From contig CAXXGT010000001.1 of NCBI GenBank assembly GCA_963664045.2, positions 434,001 through 498,000 on the forward strand: DNA of 64,000 nt, read 5' to 3'. Each line of letters starts with the position of its first letter. Within the stretch, counting starts at the first letter, position 1. The DNA is from JAPPHA01 sp963664045 (GTDB lineage: Bacteria > Pseudomonadota > Alphaproteobacteria > Rhodobacterales > Rhodobacteraceae). Position numbers and translations under genes: made by a program. Below are positions 45,090 through 54,588 of this stretch, one piece after another. The notes under the pieces were generated by a model. The model saw nothing but the letters and a program-made list of their open reading frames with translations, was not told the origin of the DNA and made no database searches.

Positions 45090-46565
45090 CGCGGTCTTTG
45101 AGGACGTTGAATTCGGCGTTCTCGACGCGCCAGCGGGAGCGTCCGCAGGCGACGATGTCGGCAACATTCGTCCTGCTGACCGGCAGGTCGGTGACGAAGG
45201 CGGTTCTGTAGGTCAGCTTTTTCTCGGCCATGTCATGGATCTCGAGGCAGACCCATGTCACCGGCATGGCAGCTTCGCCGCCACGGATCCGAAGGTCCGG
45301 CTGCCAGCTGTACCTGTACCTGTACTTCTTCGGCTTCCTGATGCCGCGCGTCACTCTCTTGTCGAGGGTTTCCGGACGGCAGCGGTCGAGTTCCTCATAC
45401 AAGGTCTTGTGGCTCGACCTCCTGGCCGTCAATATGAAGTTGCCGCCCGCCGCCCGGATGGCCTCGCAGACCGGTTGACAGGCGTAGAGGTCGTCACCGA
45501 GATACACGGGTTCGAGGTCTTTCAGACGCGGACCGATGCGCTGCATCCAGCGCTTGACGGCATTGCGTTCGCAGTCCTGTTTCTTTGACCCGTCCTGCGG
45601 CCTGATGATCTCCACCGGCAACGGCACCGCCGCGACCTGTCCGGGGCCCACGATGGCGGCGCCAAGGACCGCGTGATAGTTCTCGACCACCTCGTCATCG
45701 GTTCCCTTGTTGTGTGTCCGGGTCGAACAGTTCGGGCAACTGACCTTGTAGGAATTGAAGGACTCGGTGCCATCGAGGGCGATCAGGGTCTTGCGGTTGA
45801 GGCCGCCCCGGCGGCTGCGCAGCGCAGCCAGGGCGCCGCGGTTGTCGAGGTCCCTGGCGACGTCGATGAAGACCGTGTCGAAATGCTCCGGCGGCACCGG
45901 GTCGAGGAGGTTCCGTATCTGGTTGTCGGAGGGGATCTTCTCCATTCCGAAGAGCGTGAGGCAGTTCGAGAGACCGCGGCGTTCGGCGAGCAACTTCTGA
46001 TGGGCGAGAAAGGAGGGCGACTTGGTGAAGAACACGGAGAAAGCCGCCATGCCGGCATCGGCCATGGAGTATTGACAGTTCTTCCCGCTGCGCAGGTCCA
46101 GCATGTTGGCGCAGCATTTCCGCAGGCGGGCGAGATATCTGCCGAGCAGCTTCATGGGGAGGGAGGAATCACGGAATAGCCGCGAGGTGAATCCCCGGGA
46201 GGCGGAATTCCGGGAAAAATCGTTGAAAATCAACGGGTGTTGCATTTTGGAATCACTTCCGGCCCATCGGGAGGGCAGGTGCGACGAAATGCGAAATAAT
46301 TCACCGCATGAAATAAAAGAACACTATTACAACGCTTTATACGCAGCAAAATCCATATTGAGAACTGCTGCATTTTGCCTTGAGCCGGCACGAGGCAAGG
46401 TGATGTCCGGACCGTTGCCAGACTTGACGCCAATGAATTGCAGCGTTCACAGATGCATGTCGCTCGTCGTTGTTTTCCTTACGAAGAGTTTTCAGAGTCA
46501 CTCATCGGTTGAAAAACGGGATTCAGTGCGGCAGGATGTCGGTTGGACAGATATCGAGCGAGAGA

Positions 46566-47096
46566 ATGAAAGAGATTTCGGAACTGGAGAACCGTCTCAA
46601 GGACGCACTTGCCTTGATTGATGCAGCCATCAGCGATGGTGAAGGAATGGCGGACATTGTCGCGTTGCGACAGAAAAATGCCGAATTGAAAACCGGAATT
46701 GAATCCGCTGAGCAGGCCGCTGCCCAAGCCGAGATCCGTCTTGCGGAAACCGCGGCGGAACTGGAACTGGCCAAGCATTTTTCCGGAGCCGCCGCCGGCA
46801 CCGGCGAAGTCGTCGAGTCGATAACCCGGGCTCATTCGGGCCTCGATGGCCAGCTGCAAGTCGTTCAAGCGAAACTCGAAGTTGCCTTGGGGCAAATCTC
46901 CGATCTTGCAGGCCAGTTCCAGGATTTTGTTCAGTCTGCCGCCGACCAGTCGTCAGCAGACGTAAACCGTCCGGACCGGTCGGAGGTTGACGCGGAGATG
47001 GAACGGCTTCGGCAGGCCAGGCAGGACGATGTGAATCACATCAATGGAATCCTGGAACAGTTGTTGCCTCTGGTCGAAGGAGAACGTCGTGCCTGA
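46566..47096 (+). CDS. Coiled-coil protein upstream of zapA
   Basis: This protein is about 176 residues, nearly all helical, with heptads through residues 5-90 (ENRLKDALALIDAAIS, RQKNAELKTGIESAEQAAAQ) and a C-terminal stretch ending INGILEQLLPLVEGERRA. I do not recognise a named family, but a hypothetical coiled-coil gene directly before zapA, divergent from tkt, is common in Rhodobacterales. It overlaps the zapA start by eight bases. An ATG ten codons upstream (46536) is an alternative start. Confidence 0.75.
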   Translation: MKEISELENRLKDALALIDAAISDGEGMADIVALRQKNAELKTGIESAEQAAAQAEIRLAETAAELELAKHFSGAAAGTGEVVESITRAHSGLDGQLQVVQAKLEVALGQISDLAGQFQDFVQSAADQSSADVNRPDRSEVDAEMERLRQARQDDVNHINGILEQLLPLVEGERRA

Positions 47097-47541
47097 AATC
47101 GTCGTGACAATTGCCGGGAGAGCATTCGAACTCACCTGCGGAGAAGGCGAGGACAAAGCACTCAAGAATGCGGCAAATCGCCTCGACATTGAGGCATCCG
47201 CCCTGATCGATACGATGGGCCGTATTCCCGAGTCACGATTGTTGTTGTTGGCGGGTCTCATGGTCGCGAACAAGACGGTTGAACTGGAAAACGAGGCAGC
47301 CCGGGTCGCCGAGAGAGCTGCCAGGGAGGCGAACGATCTTGCTCAAAAGACGATGGATGACCTCCGAATGGCCAAGGGCGAATTGACACGGGCGAAAGTA
47401 CGGCTTGCCGACCTGCAGGAAAGGTTTGACGCCGAACTGAAGTCGGCGAAACAGAAAGGCCAAGCCAGTGACGAACTTCTCGAAAGCATGAATCGGATGG
47501 TCGAGGCAGTTGAACGGGTCGCGGCCCCTTTAACCCGATAA
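47089..47541 (+). CDS. zapA: Cell division protein ZapA
   Basis: This 150-residue protein has the ZapA globular head (VVTIAGRAFELTCGEGEDKA, ANRLDIEASALIDTMGRIPE then SRLLLLAGLMVANKTVEL) and a long C-terminal coiled coil. ZapA cross-links FtsZ filaments at midcell. The start is GTG at 47089, with AAGGAGA seven bases upstream; this is needed because the only upstream ATG belongs to out-of-family sequence. It is coupled to the coiled-coil gene. Confidence 0.9.
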   Translation: MPEIVVTIAGRAFELTCGEGEDKALKNAANRLDIEASALIDTMGRIPESRLLLLAGLMVANKTVELENEAARVAERAAREANDLAQKTMDDLRMAKGELTRAKVRLADLQERFDAELKSAKQKGQASDELLESMNRMVEAVERVAAPLTR

Positions 47542-47573
47542 CATGGATTGGGATCGGATCAACTCAATCCGAG

Positions 47574-47936
47574 TCAACGGTTTGATTCACGGATTCGATT
47601 CGCCGCAGCCTTGTCGTAGACGATTCCCTTGTCGTCGAACAGTTCGTCCAGTTCTCCTGAAAGGGTCATCTCCGTGACGATGTCACAACCGCCGATGAAC
47701 TCTCCCTTGACATAGAGTTGCGGAATTGTCGGCCAGTCCGAATATTCCTTGATGCCCTGGCGCAGCTCCTCGTTGGCAAGAACATTGATATCCTTGAACG
47801 TGACTTCCATGTAGTTGAGTACGCCGGCAATTCTGGAAGAAAACCCGCACTGAGGCATGCTGGTTGTCCCCTTCATGAACAGCACAACGTCGTTTTCACC
47901 GATTTCGGCGCCAATCGTAACATTTACGTCAGACAT
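47574..47936 (-). CDS. grxD: Monothiol glutaredoxin Grx4 type
   Basis: This 120-residue glutaredoxin has the monothiol active site CGFS (Cys at about 30), WPTIPQLYVKGEFIGGCDIV and the TVP-like cis-proline loop. It carries or transfers [2Fe-2S] clusters, usually in complex with BolA. The bolA gene is 255 bases upstream in the same direction, which supports the partnership. A few extra C-terminal residues (KAAANRIRESNR) exceed the usual length. Confidence 0.95.
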   Translation of the reverse strand: MSDVNVTIGAEIGENDVVLFMKGTTSMPQCGFSSRIAGVLNYMEVTFKDINVLANEELRQGIKEYSDWPTIPQLYVKGEFIGGCDIVTEMTLSGELDELFDDKGIVYDKAAANRIRESNR

Positions 47937-48191
47937 ATCCTGAATTTCCTTTCGGTTTCTGCAAGGTTTTTCCGGCTCAGGCCTGTTCGCTACGGACAGC
48001 GTAGGGAGTCTGTAAACCGTGAGGCGGACACCCGTGAGATTTCAAGCCGACGGCGTGACTGTCCTGGACTCCGTCCGATTTCCTGCTTGCAAACCCGCGA
48101 TGTCCATCCGGAACTGCGCCACACGCGTTCTGGACGGGTGCAACGTGACAAAATGGCGCGACAGATGGCCTGGAACTCGCCAATCTGCAGA

Positions 48192-48449
48192 TCACGTTTC
48201 CGATCCTTCCGGAGCCCTCGTGGTCAGGGCAAGCGCATGAAGATCACCTGACGGTCCGTCCATCTTGCCCTTTAACGCCTTGTAGACCATGCGTTGCTGT
48301 TGGACCCGGTTTTTCCCTTGGAATTCTCGCGCGATGACCTCTGCCGCATAATGATTTCCATCGCCCGCCATGTCCGTAATGGTAACATTTGCCGTGGGGA
48401 ACGCGTCCAGGATCAGTCTTTGGATTTCTTTTGCGTCCATAGCCATAGC
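48192..48449 (-). CDS. bolA: BolA family protein
   Basis: This 85-residue BolA-like protein has MDAKEIQRLILDAFPTANV, NHYAAEVIAREFQGKNRVQQ and QRMVYKALKGKM with the helix-turn-helix-like RVQQQRMVY. The histidine in DGNHY is the expected cluster ligand shared with Grx4. The start ATG has GGGAG eight bases upstream. It is typically followed by grxD and preceded by purL in alphaproteobacteria; here the mobile island lies between bolA and purL. Confidence 0.9.
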   Translation of the reverse strand, partial: AMAMDAKEIQRLILDAFPTANVTITDMAGDGNHYAAEVIAREFQGKNRVQQQRMVYKALKGKMDGPSGDLHALALTTRAPEGSET

Positions 48450-48589
48450 AAACTCCCGATCGGTTCCGGAAAATAGGTCTGCTGTCCACAAACTTCAAGT
48501 CCGGCCATGTGCCATCGGATGCAATTCTTGATACGCCATATTTCGTCCTGACCTCCGGATTCGTATTGTCTCGGGTGTTTGCGGGGCGT

Positions 48590-48991
48590 TGCGCGCGGGA
48601 ATGCTGGAACTGGTACGAGGGCTGAGGGAGGAACTTCGGTTTCGCCTGCGCGCACTTGAATCAGGCCGTTTCAGTCATCGGGCACGAACATGGCCGTCAG
48701 GACCTGCATGCTCCGGAAATCCTGGTCGCGTGTGCCGGTGGCCTCCCGGTTCGCTTTCACGCGCCTAACCACGAGGTTGCAGCCGGCGTACATGTCGAAC
48801 GCCAGCAGGTTCAGGACAAGGAGCACGAAGGCTCGGTTCTCGTTTCCGTGCCCTGAGTTCCGCCCAAGACTTGCCGCGGAATTCGTTAGAAAGTCAGCGT
48901 ACGGGCTCTCGGCATTCCCGCGCGCCACAGGCGGCGATGTCGGAATCACTCGCCCTGCCGACAGGCAGGTCAGTAACGAAGTCGTTTCTGC
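48590..48991 (-). pseudogene. Decayed C-terminal part of an IS transposase
   Basis: The minus strand encodes NDFVTDLPVGRASDSDIAAC then, in another frame, GRNSGHGNENRAFVLLVLNL and LAFDMYAGCNL. It is colinear with the C-terminus of the transposase at 41.5-46.2 kb, but with frameshifts, a deletion and no start. The type X intron begins exactly where the protein match ends (48992), so the intron probably inserted into this gene. Confidence 0.75.
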
Positions 48992-50923
48992 GTGCGCCGT
49001 GGAAGGCGCGTTTTCCTTGTGGGTGCGAATCCCACTCAACAGTTGTCGCTTCGACTGGTAGCAGCCAGAGCGGCCATGGAGGTAACGAAATGAGCTGTAG
49101 CACTCTGGTGTCAAAGGGCTGCCTTGGGCGGCTCAGCGAGCAGGCAGGCCGGAACGCGAGTGAACGCCGAGCAGGCCTCGAAACGCGTAATGCGGGAGCC
49201 GACCCTCCGCAGAATAGGGGAAGGCTATCGGCGGTTCGGGAAGCAAGCGACAAATGTACCGAACCGTTCCCGCCGGGGTATTGGCGCCGGCATGTCTGCA
49301 AGACGGAAGACGATGGAGCGCCGAGCTAACTGGCGCTGGGGTAGCCGGTGCAAGTCCGGCAGGAAGGAAAGGTTAACGTGCAGCGAATCTAGTTGTTGAA
49401 CTTGCGGGTGGAAGTCCCGCCGGCGCAATTCTCAGTTTGGCGCCGTAGCATATCCCACGGGTACCGGGGTGACCTGGTGCCTGCGAGCTGGGACGTAGAA
49501 AGCCATCGTGGGCGTGGCTGGAGCAAGGCTCCAACCGGTTCGGTCAGTCAGGATGGCGAACAAACCGAAGGGCCGTAGCGAAAGCAAACGATTGTTGATG
49601 CGACGAAAAGTTCGCCCCCACATGGAAGCTGACTTGTGGGGATATTGGAGGATGCCAAGGGTCAGCCTGTCACCCGATGGCTAGCACCGGTGCGGAAGAA
49701 CCGAGGTGAGCACGCACCGGGTCCCCCGGCGTAGAGACGGCGGCAATTCGGGAAAGTTCAGCAGTGAAAGACCGGAAGGTGAGGAGAACGGACAGGATGT
49801 TGTGACCCTTGAATGTCAAGGACCGTGCCAATAACCGCAGTGCGGGAAATGGCACGGAGTTCTCCTGACTGGCGGATGAGGCCGATTAAGCGGTGATGGG
49901 CGGAACAACATAACCCGTCCGGAGCGAGGGCCTCTGGGCTCAGGTGGCGAAGGCGGCAGGTCATGCCGGGACACAGAGCCCGGTGCCGACCGATGATATC
50001 ACCCGGATGACGGGTGGTGCTGTCGAGCCGAAGGGCGGCGCAAACGCGGGATGTTGCCACGGGCATGGCTGGGTCAGCCTTAAGCGTGGCGAATGTCGCG
50101 GAAGGCACCGCACCGAACTCCTGCGGGGGGGGGTGCCTGACGCTTGAAGCCGGACCCGGGAAAACCGGACGTCCGGAATTTTAGGGGGGATGCTGGAAAC
50201 GTGGCCTTTGGTGCGCGCGCCAGTGTCCTACCCGACCGTAGCGAAAGCGAACGATTGTTTGAAGCGACGAAATTTCCTTCCCACATGAAGCTGATTTGTG
50301 GGGTAAACGGGGACGCCAAGGGTCTGTTAGCAACCTGATGGCCAGAGCCGATGCGGAAGAACTGAGGTGCACGCATCGGGACCCCCCGACGTAGAGACGG
50401 CGGCAATTCGGGAAAGTTCAGTGGCGAACGATCGGAAGGTGAAAGGAACAGACAGGATGACCCACGAATGTCAAGACCAGGCCTATAACCGCAAAGCGGG
50501 AAATGGTGCGGAGTTCCTCTCACTGGCGGATGAGGTCGATTAAGCGATGAGGGGTGGAACAACACAACCCATCCTGAGCGAGGACCTCTGGGCTCGGGTG
50601 GCCTCAAGTCGGACGTCATGGTGGCGGTGCTCAGAAACCGTCGCAAATTGGCGTCACCTTGTGGCCCACGGGTAGGGTAAACGCCTGCGATGGACGGGGT
50701 ATGGCTGGGTCATCCTTAACCTGTCTGCCGTATGCGGAAGGCTCTATCTCAACTTAGCGGTGCCCGACGCTTGAAGCCGTACCCGGGAAAACCGGACGTA
50801 CGGAATTTTAGGGGGGCCGCTGGAAACGTGGTCTATGGTGGAACTGTGAACCCGCCCGCAATCGAAAGAGCGGGATCGGAAAAGCCTCTGCCTAAGGACG
50901 CGCGCGCCAGCAGCCCACCCGAC
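48992..50923 (+). mobile_element. Type X group II intron, ORF-less, containing a type Y intron
   Basis: The intron starts GTGCG (consensus GUGYG) and a short hairpin GCGCC/GGCGC. Domain V is at about 50773-50806 (GAAGCCGTACCCGGGAAAAC then CGGACGTACGG). A domain VI helix (GGGC.GCTGG with CCAGC.GCCC, one mismatch) is followed by A at 50917, seven bases from the 3' end ACCCGAC. Without the inner intron (49378-50236) it is 1,073 nt. No reverse transcriptase or maturase frame is present. The 5' exon is a decayed transposase read antisense. Confidence 0.78.
49378..50236 (+). mobile_element. Type Y group II intron nested in type X
   Basis: The intron starts GTGCAGCGA and ends TACCCGAC. Domain V is at about 50146-50179 and pairs as GCCGGACCCGG with CCGGACGTCCGG around GAAAA. 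The domain VI stem GGATGCTGG/CCAGTGTCC is followed by the candidate branch-point A seven bases from the end. The length is 859 nt; it differs from the other Y copies (855 and 856) mainly by a G-run of nine instead of five at about 50124. It interrupts type X between GGTTAAC and CGTAGCG. No ORF. Confidence 0.82.
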
Positions 50924-50973
50924 CACCACTTTCACCGCGAGCCGTGCGCGTGCACTCGCGAGGGTGCACGTGA

Positions 50974-51132
50974 AGCGTCGGTAGCGGCGCGTGTGGCCGG
51001 GAGCATGACCGGGACGTCAATGCCGCCGTGAACATCCGGCGGCAAGCCATCCTGGAGCTGAACGCGGAAGGGCTGCCTGTCTCTGCCCGTGGAGGTTTGT
51101 GTAAGACGGGCATATCGCCCGCAGCAGGCTGA
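50974..51132 (+). pseudogene. IS605-type TnpB C-terminal relic
   Basis: The frame reads ACGREHDRDVNAAVNIRRQA then ILELNAEGLPVSARGG and stops at 51132. CG-x-x-HDRDVNAAxNI is the zinc-finger end plus the last catalytic Asp motif of the RNA-guided nuclease TnpB (OrfB) of IS200/IS605 elements. Only about 50 residues remain. The sequence just after it resembles the element's right end. Confidence 0.8.
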
Positions 51133-51141
51133 AGCAGGAAA

Positions 51142-51156
51142 CCCCGTTATTCGGGG
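51142..51156 (+). repeat. Hairpin of an IS605-type right end (candidate omega-RNA end)
   Basis: CCCCG-TTATT-CGGGG is a perfect hairpin ten bases after the TnpB relic stop. IS605 right ends carry such imperfect or perfect subterminal palindromes, and the omega-RNA guide comes from this region. The element would end near 51170, a few bases before the purL stop. Confidence 0.5.
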
Positions 51157-51178
51157 CGGGGAGCAGTCACTTCGGTAT

Positions 51179-53371
51179 TCAGGGTTGCTTGCTGTCGGGT
51201 TCCGCCAGGTATTCGAATGCCGTGCGAAATACATGCACCATTTCCTCCATGGCAATTCCATCGTCGCCACACCGAAATGTATTGCCGCAAAACCTGCCGA
51301 CTTTCTTGGCCGAAACGTCGAGCCTGTCTGCTTCCGCCAGCAACCGGGACGCGGCCTCCGGGGACGCCGCGAGAAGGTAACGACCCTGATCTTCTCCGAA
51401 GTACCAGCCAAGGTCTCCCGAATCGAGAGTCAGTCCGATACCTGACCGCTCTGCCAGTTCGAATCCTGCCAGGGCAAGCCCGCCGTCAGAAAGGTCCGTC
51501 GCCGCATGGATCAGCGAATGGCAGGACCTGACAAAGTCTCCGTGAACACGCTCGGAGTGCAGATTGACAGGGGGAGGATCACCTTCTTCCCTGCGAAAGA
51601 CCTCTGCAAGCAAGGCAGATTGCCCGAGGTGGCCGCGGGTTTCGCCTACAAGAATGGCGATGTCACCATCGACCGCCCTGGTCCCTATCAGCGAGTCCAG
51701 ACGATCAATCAGGCCAACCGCGCCGATCGTCGGGGTTGGGAGGATCGCTTCACCATCAGTCTCGTTGTAGAAAGACACGTTGCCGGAGACGACAGGCATG
51801 CCCAGAGCCTTACAGGCTTCGCTGATGCCGGCGATGCATCCGGCGAACTGGCCCATGATGGCCGGATTCTCGGGGTTTCCGAAATTCAGGCAGTCGGTGC
51901 ACGCGATCGGAACCGCACCGGTTGCCGTGAGGTTTCGATATGCCTCGGCAACGGCCTGCTTGCCACCAACCTCGGGGTTGGCAGCGCAATAACGTGGCGT
52001 GACGTCGGAAGTAAACGCCAGCGCCTTGTTGGTGCCGTGAACACGAACCACGGCGGCACCAAATCCGGGGGGACGCACCGTGTCCGCCATTACCGAGCTG
52101 TCATACTGCTGGTAGACCCAGTGCCGTGACGCGAGATTAGGCGACGAAAGGAGGGATTTCACGGCCAGAACTGGGGAAATTTTCGGCATTTCCCTAAGCG
52201 GCGGCTGGGGTGGAGTCGCTCGGGTTTCACGGTCATATTCCGGAGCTTCCCGGGAAAGTGCGCTCAGGGGCAGATCTGCCTTGACCTCTCCCTCCAGTGT
52301 CACGACGAAGCGGTCTTCCGTGATTGTCTCGCCGATGATCGCAAACTCCAGGTCCCACTTTTCGAAAATCCCTCGCGCAATGTCATCGTGACCCGGGTTC
52401 ATGACCATCAGCATGCGTTCTTGCGATTCGCTGAGCATCATTTCGTAGGCCGTCATCCCATCCTCCCGGACGGGAACGCGTTCCAGATCCAGGCGGACCC
52501 CGAGACCGCCCTTGTCCCCCATTTCGACCGCCGAGCACGTCAGCCCGGCAGCTCCCATATCCTGAATGGCGTTGACGGCCCCTGTAGCCATCAATTCGAG
52601 ACAGGCTTCGAGCAGCCGCTTTTCCGTAAACGGATCCCCGACCTGAACCGTCGATCGACTCCCCGAGTCGGCACTGTCAAACTCCGAAGACGCCATCGAC
52701 GATCCGCCGACGCCGTCGCGTCCCGTACGTGCACCGAGATAGACGACCGGCCTGCCAGCGTTGCTCGCAGCCGAGTAGAAAATGCCGTCAGTTTCAACAA
52801 GGCCGGCTGCGAATGCGTTAACCAGGCAGTTTCCGTCATACGCCCTATGGAACCGAACTTCGCCGCCAACTGTCGGCACGCCAAAACAGTTTCCGTAACT
52901 TCCTATTCCTTCGACAGCTCCTGAAAGCAGGGACTTTGTCTTCGGGTGATCAGGGGCACCGAAAGACAGGGAGTTCATCGCTGCGATCGGCCTGGCACCC
53001 ATCGTGAATACATCGCGGAGAATTCCTCCCACCCCCGTTGCCGCTCCCTGGAACGGTTCGATGTACGAGGGGTGATTATGGCTTTCCATCTTGAAGACGA
53101 CCGCCTGGCCGTCGCCAATGTCCACGACCCCGGCATTTTCTCCCGGTCCGCGGATCACCCTGGGGCCGGTTGTCGGAAGCAAGCGTAACCACTTGCGCGA
53201 CGATTTGTATGAGCAATGCTCATTCCACATCGCCGAGATGATTCCGAGTTCGGTGAAACTCGGCGAACGGCAAAGCATTCCGAGAACACGTTGATACTCT
53301 GTGGAATTCAGTCCGTGATCCCGAATGACGTCGTCCGTGATCTCTGGTTCCTGTCTCACCTTTCCCTGCAC
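51179..53371 (-). CDS. purL: Phosphoribosylformylglycinamidine synthase subunit PurL
   Basis: This 730-residue small-type PurL has two AIR synthetase-like halves: an N-terminal ATP/FGAR-binding region with SYKSSRKWLRLLP, the FKMESHNHPSYIEPFQGAAT motif, and GARPIAAMNSLSFG; and a second half with DCLNFGNPENPAIMGQF and DLSDGGLALAGFELA. With PurQ and PurS (not here) it makes FGAM in purine synthesis. The TnpB relic and introns abut its 3' end without truncating it. Confidence 0.95.
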   Translation of the reverse strand: MQGKVRQEPEITDDVIRDHGLNSTEYQRVLGMLCRSPSFTELGIISAMWNEHCSYKSSRKWLRLLPTTGPRVIRGPGENAGVVDIGDGQAVVFKMESHNHPSYIEPFQGAATGVGGILRDVFTMGARPIAAMNSLSFGAPDHPKTKSLLSGAVEGIGSYGNCFGVPTVGGEVRFHRAYDGNCLVNAFAAGLVETDGIFYSAASNAGRPVVYLGARTGRDGVGGSSMASSEFDSADSGSRSTVQVGDPFTEKRLLEACLELMATGAVNAIQDMGAAGLTCSAVEMGDKGGLGVRLDLERVPVREDGMTAYEMMLSESQERMLMVMNPGHDDIARGIFEKWDLEFAIIGETITEDRFVVTLEGEVKADLPLSALSREAPEYDRETRATPPQPPLREMPKISPVLAVKSLLSSPNLASRHWVYQQYDSSVMADTVRPPGFGAAVVRVHGTNKALAFTSDVTPRYCAANPEVGGKQAVAEAYRNLTATGAVPIACTDCLNFGNPENPAIMGQFAGCIAGISEACKALGMPVVSGNVSFYNETDGEAILPTPTIGAVGLIDRLDSLIGTRAVDGDIAILVGETRGHLGQSALLAEVFRREEGDPPPVNLHSERVHGDFVRSCHSLIHAATDLSDGGLALAGFELAERSGIGLTLDSGDLGWYFGEDQGRYLLAASPEAASRLLAEADRLDVSAKKVGRFCGNTFRCGDDGIAMEEMVHVFRTAFEYLAEPDSKQP

Positions 53372-53529
53372 TTCATCATTGCGTGCTGGATGGATGTCGC
53401 CGATATCGGCATCTTCGGGAGCCGCCGAAAGGCAAGTGGAGACCCTGCAACGAATCCCGGCGAGCGGCTGGCCCGGCGCTGGTCGCCCGGTTCACTCTGT
53501 CCCGACCGGAAAGACAGGAATCAATTGTG

Positions 53530-54459
53530 TCAGGAACGGGTCGTTCCAGCATGTGACACACTGCCATCAGACTCGTGGATTTTTCTGTATGCGATGATCT
53601 CATGAATGACGAAATCGCGGAATGCCGCCACCCGTTTCGAATGCCTGAGTTCTTCGGGATAGGCAAGGTAAACGGGAATGCCCTGGCTCTGCTCATCCGG
53701 CAGTACCCTGACGAGCTGCGGGAAATCGTCCGTGACATAGTCGGGCAAGACCCCGATCCCAACGCCGTGCAGCACGGCCTGGAGCACGCCGAAGTAGTTG
53801 TTCACGGTCATGTGCGAGCAGTGGTCGGATTTCAGGAAGGGCACGGTCCAGTGGTAGGCAGGGTTCGCTTGTTCGGCCGCCGGGCTCTGGCTGATGAGAC
53901 GGTGATCGTGTAGCTGGGCACGGGTGGACGGCGCGCCATGGACCGCCAGGTACTCCTGCGATGCATAAAGGCGCATGTTGACCGTCATCAGTCTGCGGCG
54001 AATGAGCTCTGCCTGACTGGGCTCCTTCATACGAATGGCGACGTCGGCTTCCCTCATCGACAAATCCAGAACGTGTTCCGCAAGCCGGAGGTCGATCTTG
54101 AGGTTAGGGTGACGCGCGAACAATTGGCCGATTCGGGGCGCCAGCCACAAGGTTCCGAACCCCGTTGTTGTCGTCACTCTCAATTCGCCTTGTACCGCGT
54201 TTTGATCGTCATGGATCCTGACTTCTGTTCGATCGATTTCCGACCTGATCTTCTTCGCGGCCTCGAACAGGAGTTCGCCGGATTCCGTCAGGATCAATCC
54301 GCGCGCATGTCGGTGAAACAGAACCGTAGCCAGGCTGTCCTCCAGGGCGCGGATCTGTCTGCTGACCGCTGACTGGGAAAGGTGCAGAATTTCGCCCGCC
54401 CTCGTCAGACTGCCGGCTTCGGCGACGGCATGAAAAACACGTAGCTTGTCCCAGTCCAT
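53530..54459 (-). CDS. LysR family transcriptional regulator
   Basis: This 309-residue protein has the N-terminal winged helix-turn-helix (LRVFHAVAEAGSLTRAGEIL then HLSQSAVSRQIRALE) and a LysR effector domain. It lies before, and divergent from no gene; tusA-like is 129 bases upstream in the same direction and ccdA-like diverges beyond. Its targets are therefore uncertain; the sulfur/thiol genes next to it are candidates. The start is the ATG before DWDKLRVF. Confidence 0.9.
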   Translation of the reverse strand: MDWDKLRVFHAVAEAGSLTRAGEILHLSQSAVSRQIRALEDSLATVLFHRHARGLILTESGELLFEAAKKIRSEIDRTEVRIHDDQNAVQGELRVTTTTGFGTLWLAPRIGQLFARHPNLKIDLRLAEHVLDLSMREADVAIRMKEPSQAELIRRRLMTVNMRLYASQEYLAVHGAPSTRAQLHDHRLISQSPAAEQANPAYHWTVPFLKSDHCSHMTVNNYFGVLQAVLHGVGIGVLPDYVTDDFPQLVRVLPDEQSQGIPVYLAYPEELRHSKRVAAFRDFVIHEIIAYRKIHESDGSVSHAGTTRS

Positions 54460-54588
54460 GAGCTGGATTCCTTCGCTGACCCGTCTTCTGATCCCGTGAT
54501 CAGGGTCAGGGCAGGGCTCTTTGCCTTCATCCGGTGATTCCCGCTCGCAGGTTCGATCCACGGACCAGACCAGACGGGGGAGTGCCTG

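Larger units (their letters stand above)
41805..45096 (-). mobile_element. Serine-recombinase element carrying four genes
   Basis: A 3.3-kb unit sits within the transposase codons FNVLK|NLGYNLE. All four genes read leftwards: DUF5372 protein, helix-turn-helix protein, a small protein and a large serine recombinase, the last ending ten bases from the left junction. Ends are taken from the transposase frame; a run of T at both junctions leaves an uncertainty of a few bases. No terminal inverted repeat is evident, as expected for a serine recombinase. Confidence 0.8.
41541..46155 (-). pseudogene. IS transposase (IS4-like DDE superfamily), split by insertion
   Basis: The N-terminal part runs from 46155 (ATG of KLLGRYLARLRKCCANMLD) to about 45097. 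It includes TLIALDGTESFNSYKVSCPNC, PVYLGDDLYACQPVCEAIRA then AGGNFI, and RSRWRVENAEFNVLK. The C-terminal part lies at 41541-41804 and resumes NLGYNLERNFGHGEKNLASV then LLVLNLLAFAMHT. Homologues read FNVLKTKGYNLEHNFGHGKKNLASV-like without a break, so the missing middle is only the insertion. Before interruption it would be about 440 residues. A decayed relative lies at 48.6 kb. Confidence 0.88.
41432..46370 (-). mobile_element. DDE-type insertion sequence with 9-bp target duplication, itself interrupted
   Basis: The ends are inverted repeats CAGCARTTCTCAATATGG at 41432-41449 and 46353-46370, flanked by the direct repeat CATTTTGCC at 41423-41431 and 46371-46379. Without the 3.3-kb element inserted at about 41805-45096 the IS is about 1.65 kb, filled by one transposase gene on the minus strand. 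The insertion separates tkt from the zapA pair. Confidence 0.92.

Noticed and set aside
50080..50646. Minus-strand frame of 188 codons, and similar ones at 61193-61543, 61852-62301 and 62677-63303
   Set aside because: They are antisense to the group II introns and repeat only because the introns repeat. Their products resemble hypothetical proteins called in other genomes over the same kind of RNA element.
49001..50900. Dense near-identical repeats considered as a CRISPR array or rRNA fragments
   Set aside because: Repeat units are about 855 nt with no short direct repeat and spacer pattern, and no rRNA motifs are present. Domain V and VI structures identify group II introns.
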